Position numbers and translations under genes: made by a program | The notes under the pieces: generated by a model | The model's input: only the letters and a program-made list of their open reading frames with translations | Database searches by the model: none | What the model was told of the DNA's origin: nothing | Source of the DNA: Candidatus Nitrohelix vancouverensis | GTDB lineage: Bacteria; Nitrospinota; Nitrospinia; Nitrospinales; VA-1 | Reading direction: 5' to 3' | Assembly: GCA_015698305.1 (NCBI GenBank) | Contig: CP048620.1 | Span: 437,885 to 501,884, forward strand | Length of the DNA: 64,000 nucleotides | In this document: one piece after another, positions 1 through 15,515 of the stretch | How the letters are laid out: each line of letters begins with the position of its first letter | Position numbering within the stretch: the stretch's first letter is position 1

Positions 1-2047
1 TCTGCTGAGGAACAGCCTCATACTTGGAGAATTCCATCGTGTAATTGGCGCGACCCTGCGTCGCCGACCTTAAATCCGTGGAATACCCAAACATTCCCGA
101 CAGCGGCACTTCGGCGCGAATCACCTTGGCCCCGGACCGATCACTGAGATCCTTGATCTTGCCGCGCTTGGAATTCAACTTACCAATGACGTCGCCCATA
201 AATTCTTCCGGCGTGACGACCTCCACTTCCATAATAGGCTCCAACAGAACCGGGCTTGCCTTGCGGCTCACCTCTCTGAACGCCATGGATGCGGCCATTT
301 TGAACGCCATTTCCGACGAGTCAACATCATGATACGATCCATCCAGAAGAGTCACGCCCACATCAACCACGTTATATCCGCAGAGGATGCCGCGGGCCAT
401 CGCCTCTTCAATTCCCTTCTGAACCGGGGCGATGTATTCCTTCGGAATTGCGCCACCGACGATCTTGTTGACAAACTCAAAACCGGAACCCGCTTCGCGC
501 GGCTCCAGCAAAATCTTGACATGACCATACTGACCACGACCACCCGTCTGCTTGACGTATCGATACTCGCCTTCGATCGGCTTGGTAATGGTTTCCTTGT
601 AGGCCACCTGAGGCTTCGACACAGAAACGTCCATGGAAAACTCGCGACGCATTCGATCGACAATAATCTCCAAATGCAACTCGCCCATACCCGAGATGAC
701 CGTTTGATTGGTCTCGGGATCCACTTTGACGCTGAAGGTCGGATCTTCCTGCAATAATTTCTGCAAACAATCTGAAAGCTTGTCCTGCTCGGCCTTGGTT
801 TTAGGCTCAATAGCGACTGATATAACCGGCTCAGGAAAGGAGATGGATTCGAGGATGATAGGATGGTCCTGGGAACATAAGGTGTCCCCAGTAAAAGTCT
901 TCTTCAAACCAATAGCCGCGGCGATATCGCCCGCTCTCACCGAGGTCACTTCCTCCCTCTTATTCGCATGCATGCGAAGCAGTCGACCGACGCGCTCACG
1001 CTGATTCTTGGTCGAATTATAAACATAGCTTCCGCTCTTCAATTCACCAGAATACACCCGAACAAACGCCAGCTGACCCACAAATGGATCGGTCATGATT
1101 TTGAACGCCAAAGCCGACAAGGGCTCGCCATCTTCAGGCTTGCGCGCCTCTTCCTGCTGGGTATTGGGATTTTCACCAACTACCGGAGGGGTCTCCAAAG
1201 GCGAAGGCAGGTAAAGCGTCACCGCATCCAGCAACTGCTGAACGCCTTTGTTCTTGAAAGACGCGCCGCACAAAATAGGGGTAAACTGCAGGTCCAAAGC
1301 GCCCTTACGCAGAGCCGCCAGCACCTCAGCCTCCGTCACTTCCTCGCCGCCGAGAAACTTCTCCATCAAAACCTCGTCCACATCGGCCAAAGCTTCCAGC
1401 AGAGCCTCACGGTATTCATCCGCTTGCTCGCACATATCTTCAGGAATGTCTACCGTCTCATAAGTCTCGCCGTTGTTATTGGCCTCGGAATACACATTCG
1501 CCTTCATCTTCACAAGGTCGATGACGCCGACAAAATTATGCTCCGATCCGATCGGCAACTGAATCAATACCGGCTTCGCATTCAAACGACTCTTCATTTG
1601 ACTGACAACATTGAGAAAATCAGCTCCCGCGCGGTCCATCTTATTAACAAAGCCTATTCGTGGGACGCGATACTTGCTCGCCTGTCGCCATACTGTCTCC
1701 GACTGAGGCTCCACGCCGCCCACCGCACAGAATACGCCGATCGCGCCATCTAAAACGCGTAGGGAACGCTCCACTTCAGCCGTAAAGTCAACATGACCGG
1801 GGGTATCAATAATATTCACCAAATGGTCGCGCCAAAAACAGGTGGTCGCCGCCGACGTGATCGTGATGCCGCGCTCTTGCTCCTGCTCCATCCAGTCCAT
1901 GGTCGCGGTGCCGTCATGCACTTCACCGATTTTGTGACTTCGCCCGGTGTAGTACAGAATTCTCTCCGTCGTCGTGGTTTTACCCGCGTCGATGTGCGCA
2001 ATAATGCCAATATTTCTCACCCTTTCCAAGGGCGTCTTTTTACTCAT
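1..2047 (-). CDS. fusA: Elongation factor G (3' end cut by window edge)
   Basis: Translocation GTPase that moves tRNA and mRNA through the ribosome. The ATG at 2047 opens with the G1 P-loop [15 protein letters not shown], followed by the switch II-side stretch [11 protein letters not shown]. Reading continues to the window edge, where the C-terminal segment [19 protein letters not shown] matches the last domain of EF-G. About 682 codons are present, so only some 10-15 residues should be missing. It is the last visible gene of the rpsL-rpsG-fusA (str) operon, 27 bases after rpsG. A tuf gene may follow outside the window, as in many bacteria, but that is not visible. Confidence 0.97.
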   Translation of the reverse strand, partial: MSKKTPLERVRNIGIIAHIDAGKTTTTERILYYTGRSHKIGEVHDGTATMDWMEQEQERGITITSAATTCFWRDHLVNIIDTPGHVDFTAEVERSLRVLDGAIGVFCAVGGVEPQSETVWRQASKYRVPRIGFVNKMDRAGADFLNVVSQMKSRLNAKPVLIQLPIGSEHNFVGVIDLVKMKANVYSEANNNGETYETVDIPEDMCEQADEYREALLEALADVDEVLMEKFLGGEEVTEAEVLAALRKGALDLQFTPILCGASFKNKGVQQLLDAVTLYLPSPLETPPVVGENPNTQQEEARKPEDGEPLSALAFKIMTDPFVGQLAFVRVYSGELKSGSYVYNSTKNQRERVGRLLRMHANKREEVTSVRAGDIAAAIGLKKTFTGDTLCSQDHPIILESISFPEPVISVAIEPKTKAEQDKLSDCLQKLLQEDPTFSVKVDPETNQTVISGMGELHLEIIVDRMRREFSMDVSVSKPQVAYKETITKPIEGEYRYVKQTGGRGQYGHVKILLEPREAGSGFEFVNKIVGGAIPKEYIAPVQKGIEEAMARGILCGYNVVDVGVTLLDGSYHDVDSSEMAFKMAASMAFREVSRKASPVLLEPIMEVEVVTPEEFMGDVIGKLNSKRGKIKDLSDRSGAKVIRAEVPLSGMFGYSTDLRSATQGRANYTMEFSKYEAVPQQ

Positions 2048-2074
2048 AATCGAATCAAATTTTAAGAGGGTTTT

Positions 2075-2545
2075 TTACCACCGGTAATGAGCGAAAGCCT
2101 TGTTAGCTTCTGCCATACGATGCACTTCATCCTTCTTCTTGACGGAACCGCCCGTGTTATTGAACGCATCCAGCAACTCACCCGTCAATTTTTCAGCCAT
2201 CGACCGACCCGGTCGAGCCTTGGCATGCTGAATCAACCAGCGAATACTAAGCGCAACACGACGACTCTCCTTCACCTCAACGGGAACCTGATAGGTTGCG
2301 CCGCCCACTCGTCGCGATCGCACTTCCAGCAAAGGAGCCGCATTCTCCACAGCTTTCTTAAAAACCTTCAACGGCTCTTCTTTAGCTTTCTCACCCACTG
2401 CATCCAAAGCGGAATACAGGATGCGCTCAGCAAGACTCTTCTTACCCTGGCGGAGCACACAGTTAATGAACCGCGCCACCAGAATATCGTTATACTTGGG
2501 ATCAGGAATGATCTGTCGCTTTTGTGCTTCTCTTCTACGTGCCAT
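2075..2545 (-). CDS. rpsG: 30S ribosomal protein S7
   Basis: Primary 16S rRNA-binding protein that nucleates assembly of the 30S head. The 156-residue product has the usual bacterial length and the family signatures [22 protein letters not shown] near the start (shown in part by DPKYND and [10 protein letters not shown]), [11 protein letters not shown] and the conserved RWLIQHA. It sits between rpsL and fusA with short gaps (18 and 27 bases), the classical str operon order. In other bacteria S7 is the autoregulator of this operon; no dedicated operator could be recognised in the short rpsL-rpsG gap here. Confidence 0.98.
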   Translation of the reverse strand: MARRREAQKRQIIPDPKYNDILVARFINCVLRQGKKSLAERILYSALDAVGEKAKEEPLKVFKKAVENAAPLLEVRSRRVGGATYQVPVEVKESRRVALSIRWLIQHAKARPGRSMAEKLTGELLDAFNNTGGSVKKKDEVHRMAEANKAFAHYRW

Positions 2546-2563
2546 TGTTTATTCTGGTCTCAA

Positions 2564-2941
2564 TTAAGATTTTTTAGGCTTCTTTGCGCCATATTTCGAA
2601 CGCCCTTGCATTCGCTTGTCCACACCCAGCGTATCAAGACAACCACGAAGCACATGATAACGCACACCCGGCAGGTCTTTCACACGACCCCCGCGTATCA
2701 TCACGATAGAGTGCTCCTGAAGATTGTGCCCGATACCCGGAATATAGGTCGTGACCTCCATACCATTCGTCAAACGCACGCGCGCTACCTTGCGCAACGC
2801 AGAGTTCGGCTTCTTTGGAGTCGATGTATACACACGAACGCAAACACCCCTCTTCTGAGGACATGATTTCAGCGCCGGACTTGCGGTCTTTCGAACCGCT
2901 TTTTTACGACCTGATCGCACTAATTGATTAATTGTCGGCAA
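2564..2941 (-). CDS. rpsL: 30S ribosomal protein S12
   Basis: Decoding-centre protein of the small subunit. The 125-residue product starts [12 protein letters not shown] and carries [15 protein letters not shown], including the lysine at the site where streptomycin-resistance changes occur in other species, so the sequence is of the wild-type, sensitive kind. The segment KDLPGVRYH contains the aspartate that RimO methylthiolates in Escherichia coli; a rimO gene lies at 46303-47640 in this window. First gene of the str operon, behind a promoter at 3072-3099 and an untranslated leader of roughly 125 bases. Confidence 0.98.
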   Translation of the reverse strand: MPTINQLVRSGRKKAVRKTASPALKSCPQKRGVCVRVYTSTPKKPNSALRKVARVRLTNGMEVTTYIPGIGHNLQEHSIVMIRGGRVKDLPGVRYHVLRGCLDTLGVDKRMQGRSKYGAKKPKKS

Positions 2942-3071
2942 AACGAATTTCTCCTACCAGCCATCGCAATACAACACGAGGCTACCGATCGCTCACAGCA
3001 CTTAAATTTAAAAAAACAATAACTTAAGCGCGTTTGTTTTCGCTAAGATTTACGGCGTGAAAAGTTAGTAA

Positions 3072-3099
3072 TCTTATCACTGAAAATTCAGGAGTCAAG
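3072..3099 (-). promoter_or_regulatory. Sigma70-like promoter of the str operon
   Basis: On the minus strand TTGACT (3094-3099) and TAAGAT (3072-3077) are separated by 16 bases, in the 187-base gap between rpoC and rpsL. The predicted start leaves a leader of about 125 bases before rpsL. The match to consensus is good at -35 and moderate at -10. It would allow the str genes to be transcribed independently of rpoBC. Confidence 0.5.
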
Positions 3100-3128
3100 G
3101 CAAAACTACAAAAATCTGAGAGAATTTT

Positions 3129-7217
<4,089 letters not shown>

Positions 7218-7289
7218 CAGGTTTATCTCCTTTTGTTAGTATGCGCACACATGAAAGCTGAATTGAAACGCATGGTTGACGGGTTTGAT

Positions 7290-10200
7290 TTATTTTATTG
7301 ACTCGATCAACTCAACGTCGATCGCCAGACTCTGCAACTCTTTCACCAGAACGTTAAACGATTCCGGCAGGCTGGGCGTCAAGTTGGTGTCGCCCTTGAC
7401 GATCGCTTCGTACATACGCTTGCGACCTTCGACGTCGTCGGACTTGACGGTCAACATTTCCTGCAGAGTGTAGGCCGCGCCATAGGCTTCCAGCGCCCAC
7501 ACTTCCATCTCCCCCAGACGCTGTCCGCCGAACTGAGCTTTACCGCCCAGCGGCTGTTGCGTGACCAGCGAGTAAGGACCCGTAGAACGGGCATGGATCT
7601 TGTCGTCTACAAGATGATGCAGTTTCAACATATAGATATAACCCACCATGACCTTTTGTCGAAAACGCTGGCCGGACCTGCCGTTGACCAGGGTCATCTC
7701 CCCCGCTTCCGGGAAATCATGGGCGTGTAAAATGTCTCGAATATCCTGCTCTTTGGCGCCGTCGAAAACCGGAGTCGCCATATGCTCGCCTGTTACTTTC
7801 GCCGCCATACCCAGATTGGTCTCCAGAATCTGCCCGACGTTCATACGAGACGGTACGCCAAGCGGATTCAGAATGAGCTCAATGGGTGTGCCGTTTTCAA
7901 GATAGGGCATATCCTCTTCAGGAACGATAGTCGACACGACGCCCTTGTTTCCATGACGTCCCGCCATCTTGTCTCCAACCTGCAACTTGCGTTTCATTGC
8001 AAGGAAGACCTTGACCATCTTGATCACGCCAGGGGCCAGATCGTCGCCTTTTTTCAAACGCGCAACCTTGTCCTCTTTCATGGTCTTGAGAATATTGACC
8101 TGATCGGCGCAACTTTCAGCCCATTCCTTGAACTGATCCGTCACAGCTTCCGAACAAGGCGTCGAGGGCAGGTCTTTCACGCCCAGAACATCCAATTCCT
8201 CTTCCGTGATCTTCTGACCTTTCTTGAATTTTGCTTTGCCGACCGTGGTCGACTTGCTTGCGGTAGCGCCAAGTAATGCGGCGCGCATTCGTTTCTCGGT
8301 CTCGCTGATCACGATTTTGATTTCGTCGTTGAAATCTTTTTCAATCAACGAAATTTCTTCCGTCTCAATGGAGAGCGTGCGCGAATCCTTATCAATGCCT
8401 TTTCTAGAAAACACCTTGACGTCGATCACGGTGCCCTGAATTCCCGGTGGAACGCGCAGGGAGGTGTCGCGAACGTCGCCGGCTTTTTCACCGAAGATCG
8501 CTTTCAGCAGTTTTTCTTCGGGGCTGAGCTGGGTTTCCCCTTTCGGAGTGATCTTTCCGACCAGGATATCATTGGGCTTGACGTTCGCCCCAATGCGAAT
8601 GATTCCGCTGTCGTCCAGATTCTTTAACGCATCCTCCCCGACGTTGGAAATATCCCGCGTGATCTCTTCTTTACCCTGTTTCGTATCCCGAGCCTCAACT
8701 TCAAACTCTTCAATATGAATCGAGGTGTAGACGTCCTCCTTCACCAGCTTTTCGCTGACGATGATCGCATCTTCAAAGTTGTAACCGTGCCAGGGCATGA
8801 ACGCCACAAGCGCGTTGCGCCCCAGAGCCAGTTCGCCGAGTTCCGTCGAAGGTCCGTCGGCAATCACCTGACCGGCCTTGACCTTGTCGCCCGTTTGAAC
8901 GAGAGGCTTCTGATTAATACAGGTGTTCTGATTGGAACGCTGAAACTTGGACAGCGTGTAAATATCCACATTCGAATCCAGCAATCGACTTCGCGATGTC
9001 TTGGCCTTGCCTTTTCCTTTTCCTACGGTACGAACCACAATACGCGTGGCGTCGGCGCTGATGACTTCGCCGTCGTGTTCGGCGACAATGACCGCCCCGG
9101 AATCGCTGGCGACAATCGCCTCCATTCCCGTTCCCACAAAAGGCGCTTCCGCCCGCAGGAGAGGGACTGCCTGACGTTGCATATTGGAACCCATCAAGGC
9201 CCGGTTGGCGTCGTCGTTTTCGAGAAAAGGAATCAGGGATGCCGCGACGCTGATCAACTGCTTCGGCGACACGTCCATATAATCAATCTTTTCGGTCGGA
9301 GACAGAATGAAGTCGCCGCCTTGGCGCGCAGAGATAATTGGCTCAACAAATTTGCCATTATCATCCATTCTTGCGTTCGCCTGAGCGATGACGTAATTAT
9401 CTTCTACCATTGCCGTATGAAATTCGACGTCTTCGCTGGCCCGGCCTTTTTCAACGCGCCGGTAAGGCGTCTCGATGAAACCGTACTCATTCACTCGCGC
9501 ATAGGTGCTCAAAGACGCGATCAAACCAATATTCGGTCCCTCAGGCGTTTCAATCGGGCAAATACGACCGTAATGCGTCGGATGCACGTCGCGCACTTCA
9601 AAGCCCGCGCGCTCCCGCGTCAAACCGCCCGGCCCCAAGGCGCTCAATCGTCGCTTGTGGGTGACCTCGGACAAAGGATTGGTCTGGTCCATGAACTGGG
9701 ACAACTGACTGCTTCCAAAAAATTCCTTGATCGCCGCCGTGACCGGTTTCGAATTGATGAGATCATGCGGCATGGACACTTCTAAATCCTGAATGGACAT
9801 GCGCTCAATGATCGCGCGTTCCATACGAACCAGACCGACTCGGAACTGATTCTCCAGAGACTCGCCCACAGCGCGGACGCGACGGTTGCCGAGATGGTCG
9901 ATGTCGTCGATCGTTCCCACGCCATTGCGCAGGTCAACCAGATGACGAACCACGGCAACCAGATCTTCCAGGTTCAGAAGTCGATTGTTCTCAGGAATAT
10001 CCAGATTGAATTTCTGATTCAGCTTGATGCGCCCCACCACCGACAGATTGTATCGCTTGGTGTTGAAGAACAGGTTGACGAACAAACTGCGAGCAATGTC
10101 TGGCGTTGGCGGATCGCCGGGACGCAGACGCTTGTAAATCTCGCGAATCGCGTCGATTTCGGAGGTGATTTTCGCCGCCGCAATGGTGTCGCGAATACTG

Positions 10201-11516
10201 GTGTCCGGCGTCTCGTCGTCAATGCGCAGAACGCTGATTTCCGCAGGCGCGTTCTTCTTGATATTGGCAAGAACGTCTTCGGTGATCAGGGTGTTGGATT
10301 CCACCAGCGCTTCGCCGGTTTCCGCGTCGATGATATCGTCGAACAGGTATTTGCCAATCAAGCTCTCCTCGTCAATCTCAACCTTGGAGGCTCGCGCCAT
10401 GCGCTGAACTTTTTTCTTCAAAACCGGCGTGACTTTTTTATTGGCCTTGAGGACGACTTCGTCTGATTTTGAATCGACGATATCTTCCAGAGTTTTGAAA
10501 CCCACCATCAGACTCTTGGAGTTGATGAAGAAACGACTCTCCTCGCCCTTGGTGGTGATGCTGATTTTTTCGATCGGGTAGAACGCTTCCAGAATCTGCT
10601 TGTTATCCATCCCAAAGGACTGCAGGAGGATGGTGGCCGGAAGCTTGCGACGTCGGTCGATCTTAACGTAAAGAATGTCTTTGATGTCGAATTCGAAATC
10701 GACCCAGGAACCGCGGTCGGGAATGATGCGCGCCGAATAAAGCACCTTGCCGCTGACATGCGTCTTGCCCTTGTCGTGCGAGAAAAACGCGCCGGGAGAC
10801 CGGTGCATCTGGCTCACGATAACGCGCTCAACGCCGTTGATCATGAAGGTGCCGGTCGGACCCATCATGGGCATTTCGCCCAGAAAAATCTTCTGCTCTT
10901 TCACTTCGCGAATGACGTTAATCACCACCTGCTGGACTTTTTCGTCCTGCAAGCGCTGAACAATTTCTTCCGTAGCCAGCGTACGAGACGCCACGATCAC
11001 CTTGCCGGTCGCAGGACTCTTCACCTCTTCCATGATGTGCTGACCCACAAGGGTCTTCAGATTCTTGGCGTTGAGGTCAATGCGCTCCCGGTCAAACAAA
11101 ACAAGCCGAACCATTATCTTAATGGGATCGGCATAGGTCAGCCCTTTTTGGCGGCATTCGCTCAGCTTATATTTTTCCTTATAAGCGACTTCCTGCCCTG
11201 TTTTTGAGCAGACCACTCCCGGTCCGCCCAGTTCACTGAACTCTCCCTCGCTCGTTTCCCACACGCCGACTTCATAGCCGACGTATTCAATACGAGCGTT
11301 AATATTCAGATCTGAAATAGGAAAAATATCCTGAAACACTTCCTCCAACCCCTGGCTTTTACGCTCGCCAGGAGCGACTTCCCACTGCAGAAAGTGTTCA
11401 AAGGACTTTTTCTGAATTTCAATCAGATTAGGGATATCAATTACTGTTGGAATTTGGGCGAAATTTTTCCTATTTCTCAAACTGACAAGCGCTTTTTGAG
11501 AACGGCTTTTCGTCAT
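7290..11516 (-). CDS. rpoB: DNA-directed RNA polymerase subunit beta
   Basis: Second-largest RNA polymerase subunit, 1408 residues. The rifampicin-binding region is recognisable ([36 protein letters not shown]) with the key Q, D, H, R and S positions in their usual state, so it looks rifampicin-sensitive. The active-site stretch RHGNKGVVS and the C-terminal [19 protein letters not shown] that contacts beta' are intact. It follows rplL by 73 bases in the minus-strand L11/L10-rpoBC cluster. Confidence 0.98.
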   Translation of the reverse strand: MTKSRSQKALVSLRNRKNFAQIPTVIDIPNLIEIQKKSFEHFLQWEVAPGERKSQGLEEVFQDIFPISDLNINARIEYVGYEVGVWETSEGEFSELGGPGVVCSKTGQEVAYKEKYKLSECRQKGLTYADPIKIMVRLVLFDRERIDLNAKNLKTLVGQHIMEEVKSPATGKVIVASRTLATEEIVQRLQDEKVQQVVINVIREVKEQKIFLGEMPMMGPTGTFMINGVERVIVSQMHRSPGAFFSHDKGKTHVSGKVLYSARIIPDRGSWVDFEFDIKDILYVKIDRRRKLPATILLQSFGMDNKQILEAFYPIEKISITTKGEESRFFINSKSLMVGFKTLEDIVDSKSDEVVLKANKKVTPVLKKKVQRMARASKVEIDEESLIGKYLFDDIIDAETGEALVESNTLITEDVLANIKKNAPAEISVLRIDDETPDTSIRDTIAAAKITSEIDAIREIYKRLRPGDPPTPDIARSLFVNLFFNTKRYNLSVVGRIKLNQKFNLDIPENNRLLNLEDLVAVVRHLVDLRNGVGTIDDIDHLGNRRVRAVGESLENQFRVGLVRMERAIIERMSIQDLEVSMPHDLINSKPVTAAIKEFFGSSQLSQFMDQTNPLSEVTHKRRLSALGPGGLTRERAGFEVRDVHPTHYGRICPIETPEGPNIGLIASLSTYARVNEYGFIETPYRRVEKGRASEDVEFHTAMVEDNYVIAQANARMDDNGKFVEPIISARQGGDFILSPTEKIDYMDVSPKQLISVAASLIPFLENDDANRALMGSNMQRQAVPLLRAEAPFVGTGMEAIVASDSGAVIVAEHDGEVISADATRIVVRTVGKGKGKAKTSRSRLLDSNVDIYTLSKFQRSNQNTCINQKPLVQTGDKVKAGQVIADGPSTELGELALGRNALVAFMPWHGYNFEDAIIVSEKLVKEDVYTSIHIEEFEVEARDTKQGKEEITRDISNVGEDALKNLDDSGIIRIGANVKPNDILVGKITPKGETQLSPEEKLLKAIFGEKAGDVRDTSLRVPPGIQGTVIDVKVFSRKGIDKDSRTLSIETEEISLIEKDFNDEIKIVISETEKRMRAALLGATASKSTTVGKAKFKKGQKITEEELDVLGVKDLPSTPCSEAVTDQFKEWAESCADQVNILKTMKEDKVARLKKGDDLAPGVIKMVKVFLAMKRKLQVGDKMAGRHGNKGVVSTIVPEEDMPYLENGTPIELILNPLGVPSRMNVGQILETNLGMAAKVTGEHMATPVFDGAKEQDIRDILHAHDFPEAGEMTLVNGRSGQRFRQKVMVGYIYMLKLHHLVDDKIHARSTGPYSLVTQQPLGGKAQFGGQRLGEMEVWALEAYGAAYTLQEMLTVKSDDVEGRKRMYEAIVKGDTNLTPSLPESFNVLVKELQSLAIDVELIESIK

Positions 11517-11589
11517 AGGCTGCCTAACCCTCTATAGAAAAGGTTAAAAAAAGAAAATGTGTGTCTGACGCAAATCAAAGATCGGGGAA

Positions 11590-11970
11590 TTACTTAATTT
11601 CAACCGAACCGCCGGCCGCTTCGATCTTGGCTTTGATATCGTCCGCTTCTTCTTTTTTAACGCCTTCTTTCAGGGGCTTGGGCGCGCCGTCAACCAGATC
11701 TTTCGCATCTTTCAGACCCAATCCAGTGATCGTGCGCACTTCTTTAATGACCTGAATTTTCTTGTCGCCCGCCGCAGACAGAATAACGTCGAACTCCGTT
11801 TTCTCTTCCGCCGCGCCGCCAGCGTCGCCGCCCGCAGGCATTGCCATCATAGCCGCCGGAGCCGCCGCAGTTACGCCATACTTGTCTTCCAACTCTTTTA
11901 CAAATTCCGACATCTCCAACACGGTCATCCCGTCAATAAAAGAAATGACATCATCTTTCGTCACAGACAT
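11590..11970 (-). CDS. rplL: 50S ribosomal protein L7/L12
   Basis: Stalk protein that recruits translational GTPases. The 126-residue acidic protein has the N-terminal dimerisation domain ([16 protein letters not shown]), an Ala/Gly-rich hinge around residues 33-52 and the C-terminal factor-binding domain ([22 protein letters not shown]). The start is preceded by AAAGGAG. It follows rplJ and precedes rpoB, as is typical. Confidence 0.98.
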   Translation of the reverse strand: MSVTKDDVISFIDGMTVLEMSEFVKELEDKYGVTAAAPAAMMAMPAGGDAGGAAEEKTEFDVILSAAGDKKIQVIKEVRTITGLGLKDAKDLVDGAPKPLKEGVKKEEADDIKAKIEAAGGSVEIK

Positions 11971-12052
11971 TTAAAATCTCCTTTCACAAAATATATAAAA
12001 ACTATTAATTATTGAAATATTCAGATTCAGACCCGCCAGTATTCGCCGCTTC

Positions 12053-12580
12053 TTATTCGGAAGCTTTTTTGTCTTTCACGGCGTCCAGCGTACCAACCAG
12101 TTTTCGCAACAGACTGCTGAACACACCCACGAAATTGGTGGTGGGCCCTTGCATTACGGACAGCATTTGAGAAATCAAAACTTCTTTCGATGGCAAATCA
12201 GCCAGCGCTTTCACCTGCGCAGGCGTGCATTGCTTGCCTTCGACCACGCCGCAAATGATTTCCGGGTTTTTCTTTGGCCCTGTCTTGGAGTATTCCATCA
12301 ACGCTTTTGCGGGAGCCACCGCATCGTCGTAACTCAAAGTCAGAGAAACCGGACCTTTCAGCTGATCACTCATCACCTCAAAAGACGTGTTTTTGGCCGC
12401 TTCGCGCGCCAAGGTATTCTTGATGACGCGAAATTCAATCGAACGCTCCTTCATGTGAGCGCGCAATGCGGTGATCTCCAGAGCGTCGATGCCCTGGTAA
12501 TTTGCCAGCACGGCGGACTTCGCCTTTTGAAACACTTCCGTCAATTCTTCGACTGCTTTTATTTTTTCAGCGTTGGGCAC
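12053..12580 (-). CDS. rplJ: 50S ribosomal protein L10
   Basis: Anchors the L7/L12 stalk to 23S rRNA. The open frame extends upstream to 12625, but the GTG at 12580 (PNAEKIKAVEELTEVF) is chosen because AAAGG lies seven bases before it and the resulting 175 residues equal the usual L10 length. Family features include SAVLANYQGID, the FRVIKNTLAREA segment and the C-terminal helix that binds L7/L12 dimers. It is followed by rplL after 82 bases and preceded by rplA. Confidence 0.95.
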   Translation of the reverse strand: MPNAEKIKAVEELTEVFQKAKSAVLANYQGIDALEITALRAHMKERSIEFRVIKNTLAREAAKNTSFEVMSDQLKGPVSLTLSYDDAVAPAKALMEYSKTGPKKNPEIICGVVEGKQCTPAQVKALADLPSKEVLISQMLSVMQGPTTNFVGVFSSLLRKLVGTLDAVKDKKASE

Positions 12581-12647
12581 GTTGCAACCTTTCGACTTTG
12601 TTTCCTGATAATTACTTTTTGACAAGCTCCGCTGGAGCCAACCACCC

Positions 12648-13337
12648 TCAGTTCATCACGTGGTTGATTTTGATGCCGATTCCCATCGTCGTCGACAGAG
12701 ACACGCCGCGAATATAGAGACCCTTACTGGAAGACGGCTTCAATTTCACCAACATCGACACCAGCGCATCGTAGTTTTCTGCAAGATCGTCCACGCTGAA
12801 ACTTGCTTTTCCCAGCGGCGCATGAATGATGCCCGCCTTGTCAACGCGAAAATCCACTTTTCCCGCCTGAATCTCTTCGATCGCCTCTTTAACGTTGAAC
12901 GTTACCGTTCCCGTTTTCGGATTCGGCATCATGCCGCGAGGCCCCAGCACGCGACCCAGCTTACCCACAACGCCCATCATGTCGGGAGTAGCCACAACGC
13001 GATCAAACTCCATCCAGCCGCCTTGAATTTTAGCCGCCAGCTCATCGCCGCCCACATGCTCGGCGCCGGCGTCCAAAGCTTCTTTTTCCTTTTCGCCTTT
13101 GGCGAACACCAGCACTCGAAACGTTTTCCCCGTTCCACGCGGCAACACCACGCTTCCGCGCAGGTTCTGATCCGCCTTGCGCGGATCGACGCCCAATTTC
13201 ACGGCAACGTCTACGGATTCGTCAAATTTCGCCTGAGCGCCTTCTTTCGCCAGACCGATCGCGTCCTTCAACTCATAACGCGTGTTTCGATCGACCTTTT
13301 CCTGAAACGCTTTCTGCTTCTTGCTTAACTTCGCCAT
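12648..13337 (-). CDS. rplA: 50S ribosomal protein L1
   Basis: 23S rRNA-binding protein of the L1 stalk. The 229-residue product has the family hallmarks [33 protein letters not shown] and [18 protein letters not shown]. It follows rplK by 19 bases. L1 commonly represses its own L11-L1 mRNA; no mimic site was recognised. Confidence 0.98.
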   Translation of the reverse strand: MAKLSKKQKAFQEKVDRNTRYELKDAIGLAKEGAQAKFDESVDVAVKLGVDPRKADQNLRGSVVLPRGTGKTFRVLVFAKGEKEKEALDAGAEHVGGDELAAKIQGGWMEFDRVVATPDMMGVVGKLGRVLGPRGMMPNPKTGTVTFNVKEAIEEIQAGKVDFRVDKAGIIHAPLGKASFSVDDLAENYDALVSMLVKLKPSSSKGLYIRGVSLSTTMGIGIKINHVMN

Positions 13338-13356
13338 TTCAATTCCCTCGTTCCAA

Positions 13357-13788
13357 TTAACCTTCTACCTTAAGCCCCATGCTTCTGGCGGAACCCTTGA
13401 TAATGTTTACAGCCATATCCAAATCGCTCGCATTCAGGTCGTTCATCTTGGTTTTCGCGATCTCCTGAACCTGTGCCAGAGTCACCTTGCCAACAAACTC
13501 CTTACTCGGATTCGACGATCCCTTGGCGATGCTCGCCGCCTGCTTGAGCAGAACGGACGCCGGAGGCGACTTGGTGATAAAGTCAAACGTGCGATCCTTG
13601 TAAACGCTGATGACCACGGGAATAATCATTCCCTCCTGACCCTGCGTCGAGGCGTTGAACGCCTTACAAAAATCCATGATATTCACGCCATGCTGACCCA
13701 ATGCAGGACCCACTGGCGGAGACGGGGTCGCCTGACCCGCCGGAATCTGCAACTTAATCAGCCCGGTTACCTCTTTTTTAGTCGCCAC
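13357..13788 (-). CDS. rplK: 50S ribosomal protein L11
   Basis: Component of the GTPase-associated centre and the target of thiostrepton-type inhibitors. The 143-residue product shows the proline-rich N-domain segment [23 protein letters not shown] and a C-terminal rRNA-binding domain ending [16 protein letters not shown]. It lies between nusG and rplA in the conventional order. Confidence 0.98.
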   Translation of the reverse strand: MATKKEVTGLIKLQIPAGQATPSPPVGPALGQHGVNIMDFCKAFNASTQGQEGMIIPVVISVYKDRTFDFITKSPPASVLLKQAASIAKGSSNPSKEFVGKVTLAQVQEIAKTKMNDLNASDLDMAVNIIKGSARSMGLKVEG

Positions 13789-13855
13789 GAAACCAATTCC
13801 TTTCTAATTATCCGTTATTCACTAAATTCTTCAATTTCTTATCGCCAGGCCAGGA

Positions 13856-14401
13856 TCAGACCCGCTCGATCTGCGGAAATTCCAGCTCCACAGGCGTTCC
13901 GCGCCCAAAGATCGACACCATGACCTTAACTTTACCCTTGTCATGATTCACATCGTCCACCACCCCGTTGAAATTGAGGAATGGACCCTCGATCACGCGA
14001 ACGCTTTCACCCTTCTCAAAAGAAAATTTCGGCTTCGGACGAGAAGACTCACCCTTAATCTGATCCATGATCGTCTTGACCTCACCCTCAGACAAAGCCA
14101 CCGGGTGCCCGCCAGCGCCGGGAAAACCCGTCACCTTCGCGGTATTTTTGATCAGATACCAGATATCCTGATCCATCACCACATTGATCAAAACGTAACC
14201 AGGAAAAAATTTTCTGGAAGAAATTCGCTTCTTGCCCTTGCGAACCTCAACCACTTCTTCCGTGGGAATCACCACATCTCCCAGAACGTCCTTGCGACCC
14301 GTCGTCTCAAACTGCTCCAACAGGCTCAACTTCACCTTGCGCTCGTAACCGGAATAGGTATGAATGACATACCATTTTTTTTCGTCGGAATTCTCTTCCA
14401 C
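13856..14401 (-). CDS. nusG: Transcription termination/antitermination factor NusG
   Basis: Elongation factor that binds RNA polymerase through its NGN domain and couples to Rho or S10 through a KOW domain. The 181-residue product has [16 protein letters not shown] at the start, the FPGYVLI motif in the middle and a C-terminal KOW domain ([18 protein letters not shown]). It follows secE by 20 bases and precedes rplK. Confidence 0.98.
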   Translation of the reverse strand: MEENSDEKKWYVIHTYSGYERKVKLSLLEQFETTGRKDVLGDVVIPTEEVVEVRKGKKRISSRKFFPGYVLINVVMDQDIWYLIKNTAKVTGFPGAGGHPVALSEGEVKTIMDQIKGESSRPKPKFSFEKGESVRVIEGPFLNFNGVVDDVNHDKGKVKVMVSIFGRGTPVELEFPQIERV

Positions 14402-14421
14402 AGGCCCCCTTGAGATCGCGA

Positions 14422-14604
14422 TTAAATGAGACTTTGCACCAGCTTGGCCAATAACATATCAACCAAACCAAGGAACACCGACATCAGAAGCACCGTCACC
14501 AAAACGACCATCGTGCCGCCCATCGACTCTCGCCGGGAAGGCCACGTCACCTTTTTAACTTCCACCTTAACTTCTGATAAAAACTGTATTGCCTTGGCTA
14601 TCAT
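14422..14604 (-). CDS. secE: Preprotein translocase subunit SecE (short form)
   Basis: Essential membrane subunit of the SecYEG translocon. The ATG at 14604 gives 60 residues, with the amphipathic helix signature EVKVEVKKVTWPSRRES followed by one transmembrane helix (TMVVLVTVLLMSVFLGLVDM). The open frame continues upstream through the tRNA-Trp gene, so the longer start is rejected. Single-span SecE of about 60 residues is the common form outside enterics. It precedes nusG. Confidence 0.95.
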   Translation of the reverse strand: MIAKAIQFLSEVKVEVKKVTWPSRRESMGGTMVVLVTVLLMSVFLGLVDMLLAKLVQSLI

Positions 14605-14633
14605 TTCTTTCCAAACCACCGTTAAAATAAGTA

Positions 14634-14708
14634 CAGGCCAGGAGGGATTCGAACCCACAACCCTCGGATTTGGAGTCCGATGCTCTAACCAATTAGAGCT
14701 ACTGGCCT
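14634..14708 (-). tRNA. tRNA-Trp (CCA)
   Basis: A full cloverleaf can be drawn: acceptor AGGCCAG/CTGGCCT, D-arm TAGCTC..GAGC, anticodon stem around loop CTCCAAA giving anticodon CCA, and T-arm GGTTCGAATCC. Discriminator G. The 3' CCA is not encoded. Position between rpmG and secE is a familiar arrangement. Confidence 0.97.
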
Positions 14709-14786
14709 TGGTTTTCCTGGACTTAAATCATCGAAGGCGCCACGGGTATCTCGCCCATCCACAACCCGGCACGCAAACGTAAAATT

Positions 14787-14936
14787 TTATTTTGTTTCCT
14801 TATGGGGGGTGTGCTTCCTGCAGAAGCGGCAATATTTTTTTATTTCGAGCCGATGCGTCGTTTTTTTCTTATTTTTTGTCGAAGAATAATTACGTCGCTT
14901 ACAATCTTCGCATGCCAACTGAATAATATCTCTCAT
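14787..14936 (-). CDS. rpmG: 50S ribosomal protein L33
   Basis: Small 49-residue zinc-ribbon ribosomal protein. Reading from the ATG at 14936 gives [19 protein letters not shown], then a basic middle and [16 protein letters not shown] at the end. The two CxxC pairs (C9/C12 and C36/C39) mark the zinc-binding form, and the length is typical. It sits between tRNA-Thr(GGT) and tRNA-Trp, directly upstream of secE-nusG as in many bacteria. Confidence 0.95.
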   Translation of the reverse strand: MRDIIQLACEDCKRRNYSSTKNKKKTTHRLEIKKYCRFCRKHTPHKETK

Positions 14937-15019
14937 AATCGCCCGTCAAATTAAAGCCAACCCTGTTATTCTAAAGCCGCCGAACCCCGCGCCCAACGAC
15001 AATCCATCCTATAAAAATA

Positions 15020-15091
15020 AGCCCACGATCGGGATTGAACCGATGACCTCTTCCTTACCAAGGAAGCGCTCCACCACTGAGCTACGCGGGC
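15020..15091 (-). tRNA. tRNA-Thr (GGT)
   Basis: Cloverleaf with acceptor GCCCGCG/CGTGGGC, anticodon stem CTTCC/GGAAG around loop TTGGTAA (anticodon GGT) and T-arm GGTTCAATCC. CCA not encoded. It is the last tRNA of the four-tRNA string. In Escherichia coli the equivalent tRNA is followed by tufB; here rpmG follows after only 83 bases. Confidence 0.96.
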
Positions 15092-15137
15092 ATTCTCCGC
15101 GATATCACCCACCAAATACCTGAAATCCAAAAGGTGG

Positions 15138-15211
15138 AGCGGGAAACGGGACTCGAACCCGCGACCCTCAGCTTGGAAGGCTGACGCTCTAGCCAACTGA
15201 GCTATTCCCGC
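15138..15211 (-). tRNA. tRNA-Gly (TCC)
   Basis: Cloverleaf with acceptor GCGGGAA/TTCCCGC, anticodon stem TCAGC/GCTGA around loop CTTCCAA (anticodon TCC) and T-arm GGGTTCGAGTCCC. CCA is not encoded. Third of four tRNAs transcribed from the promoter at 15516-15545. Confidence 0.96.
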
Positions 15212-15234
15212 CCAATTCCCGCAATATAGCTGAA

Positions 15235-15316
15235 TGGGGAGGGGAGGATTCGAACCTCCGAAGGCGGTGCCGACAGATTTACAGTCTGTTCCCTTTGGCC
15301 ACTCGGGAACCTCCCC
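15235..15316 (-). tRNA. tRNA-Tyr (GTA)
   Basis: Class II tRNA with a long variable arm (CGGCACCGCCTTCG). Acceptor GGGGAGG/CCTCCCC, anticodon stem CAGA/TCTG around loop CTGTAAA (anticodon GTA), T-arm GGTTCGAATCC, discriminator A. CCA is not encoded. Confidence 0.96.
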
Positions 15317-15421
15317 GTTCTAATTCGAAGGCATTCTTCCTTCGCGCTAATTCACTGCAAAAACACAAAAAAAGCGCGAAGTCCTCTTAAATCCGACTCC
15401 TCACGCCATAGCAATGCATGG

Positions 15422-15494
15422 AGCTGGCAAAGGGACTCGAACCCCCGACCGGCTGATTACAAATCAGCTGCTCTACCAACTGAGCTATGCCAGC
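15422..15494 (-). tRNA. tRNA-Thr (TGT)
   Basis: Cloverleaf with acceptor GCTGGCA/TGCCAGC, anticodon stem CTGAT/ATCAG around loop TTGTA-type sequence giving anticodon TGT, and T-arm GGGTTCGAGTCCC. CCA is not encoded. First tRNA after the promoter at 15516-15545. The order Thr-Tyr-Gly-Thr is the same as thrU-tyrU-glyT-thrT in Escherichia coli. Confidence 0.96.
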
Positions 15495-15515
15495 TCAGCG
15501 AAATGGAAATTTTGG

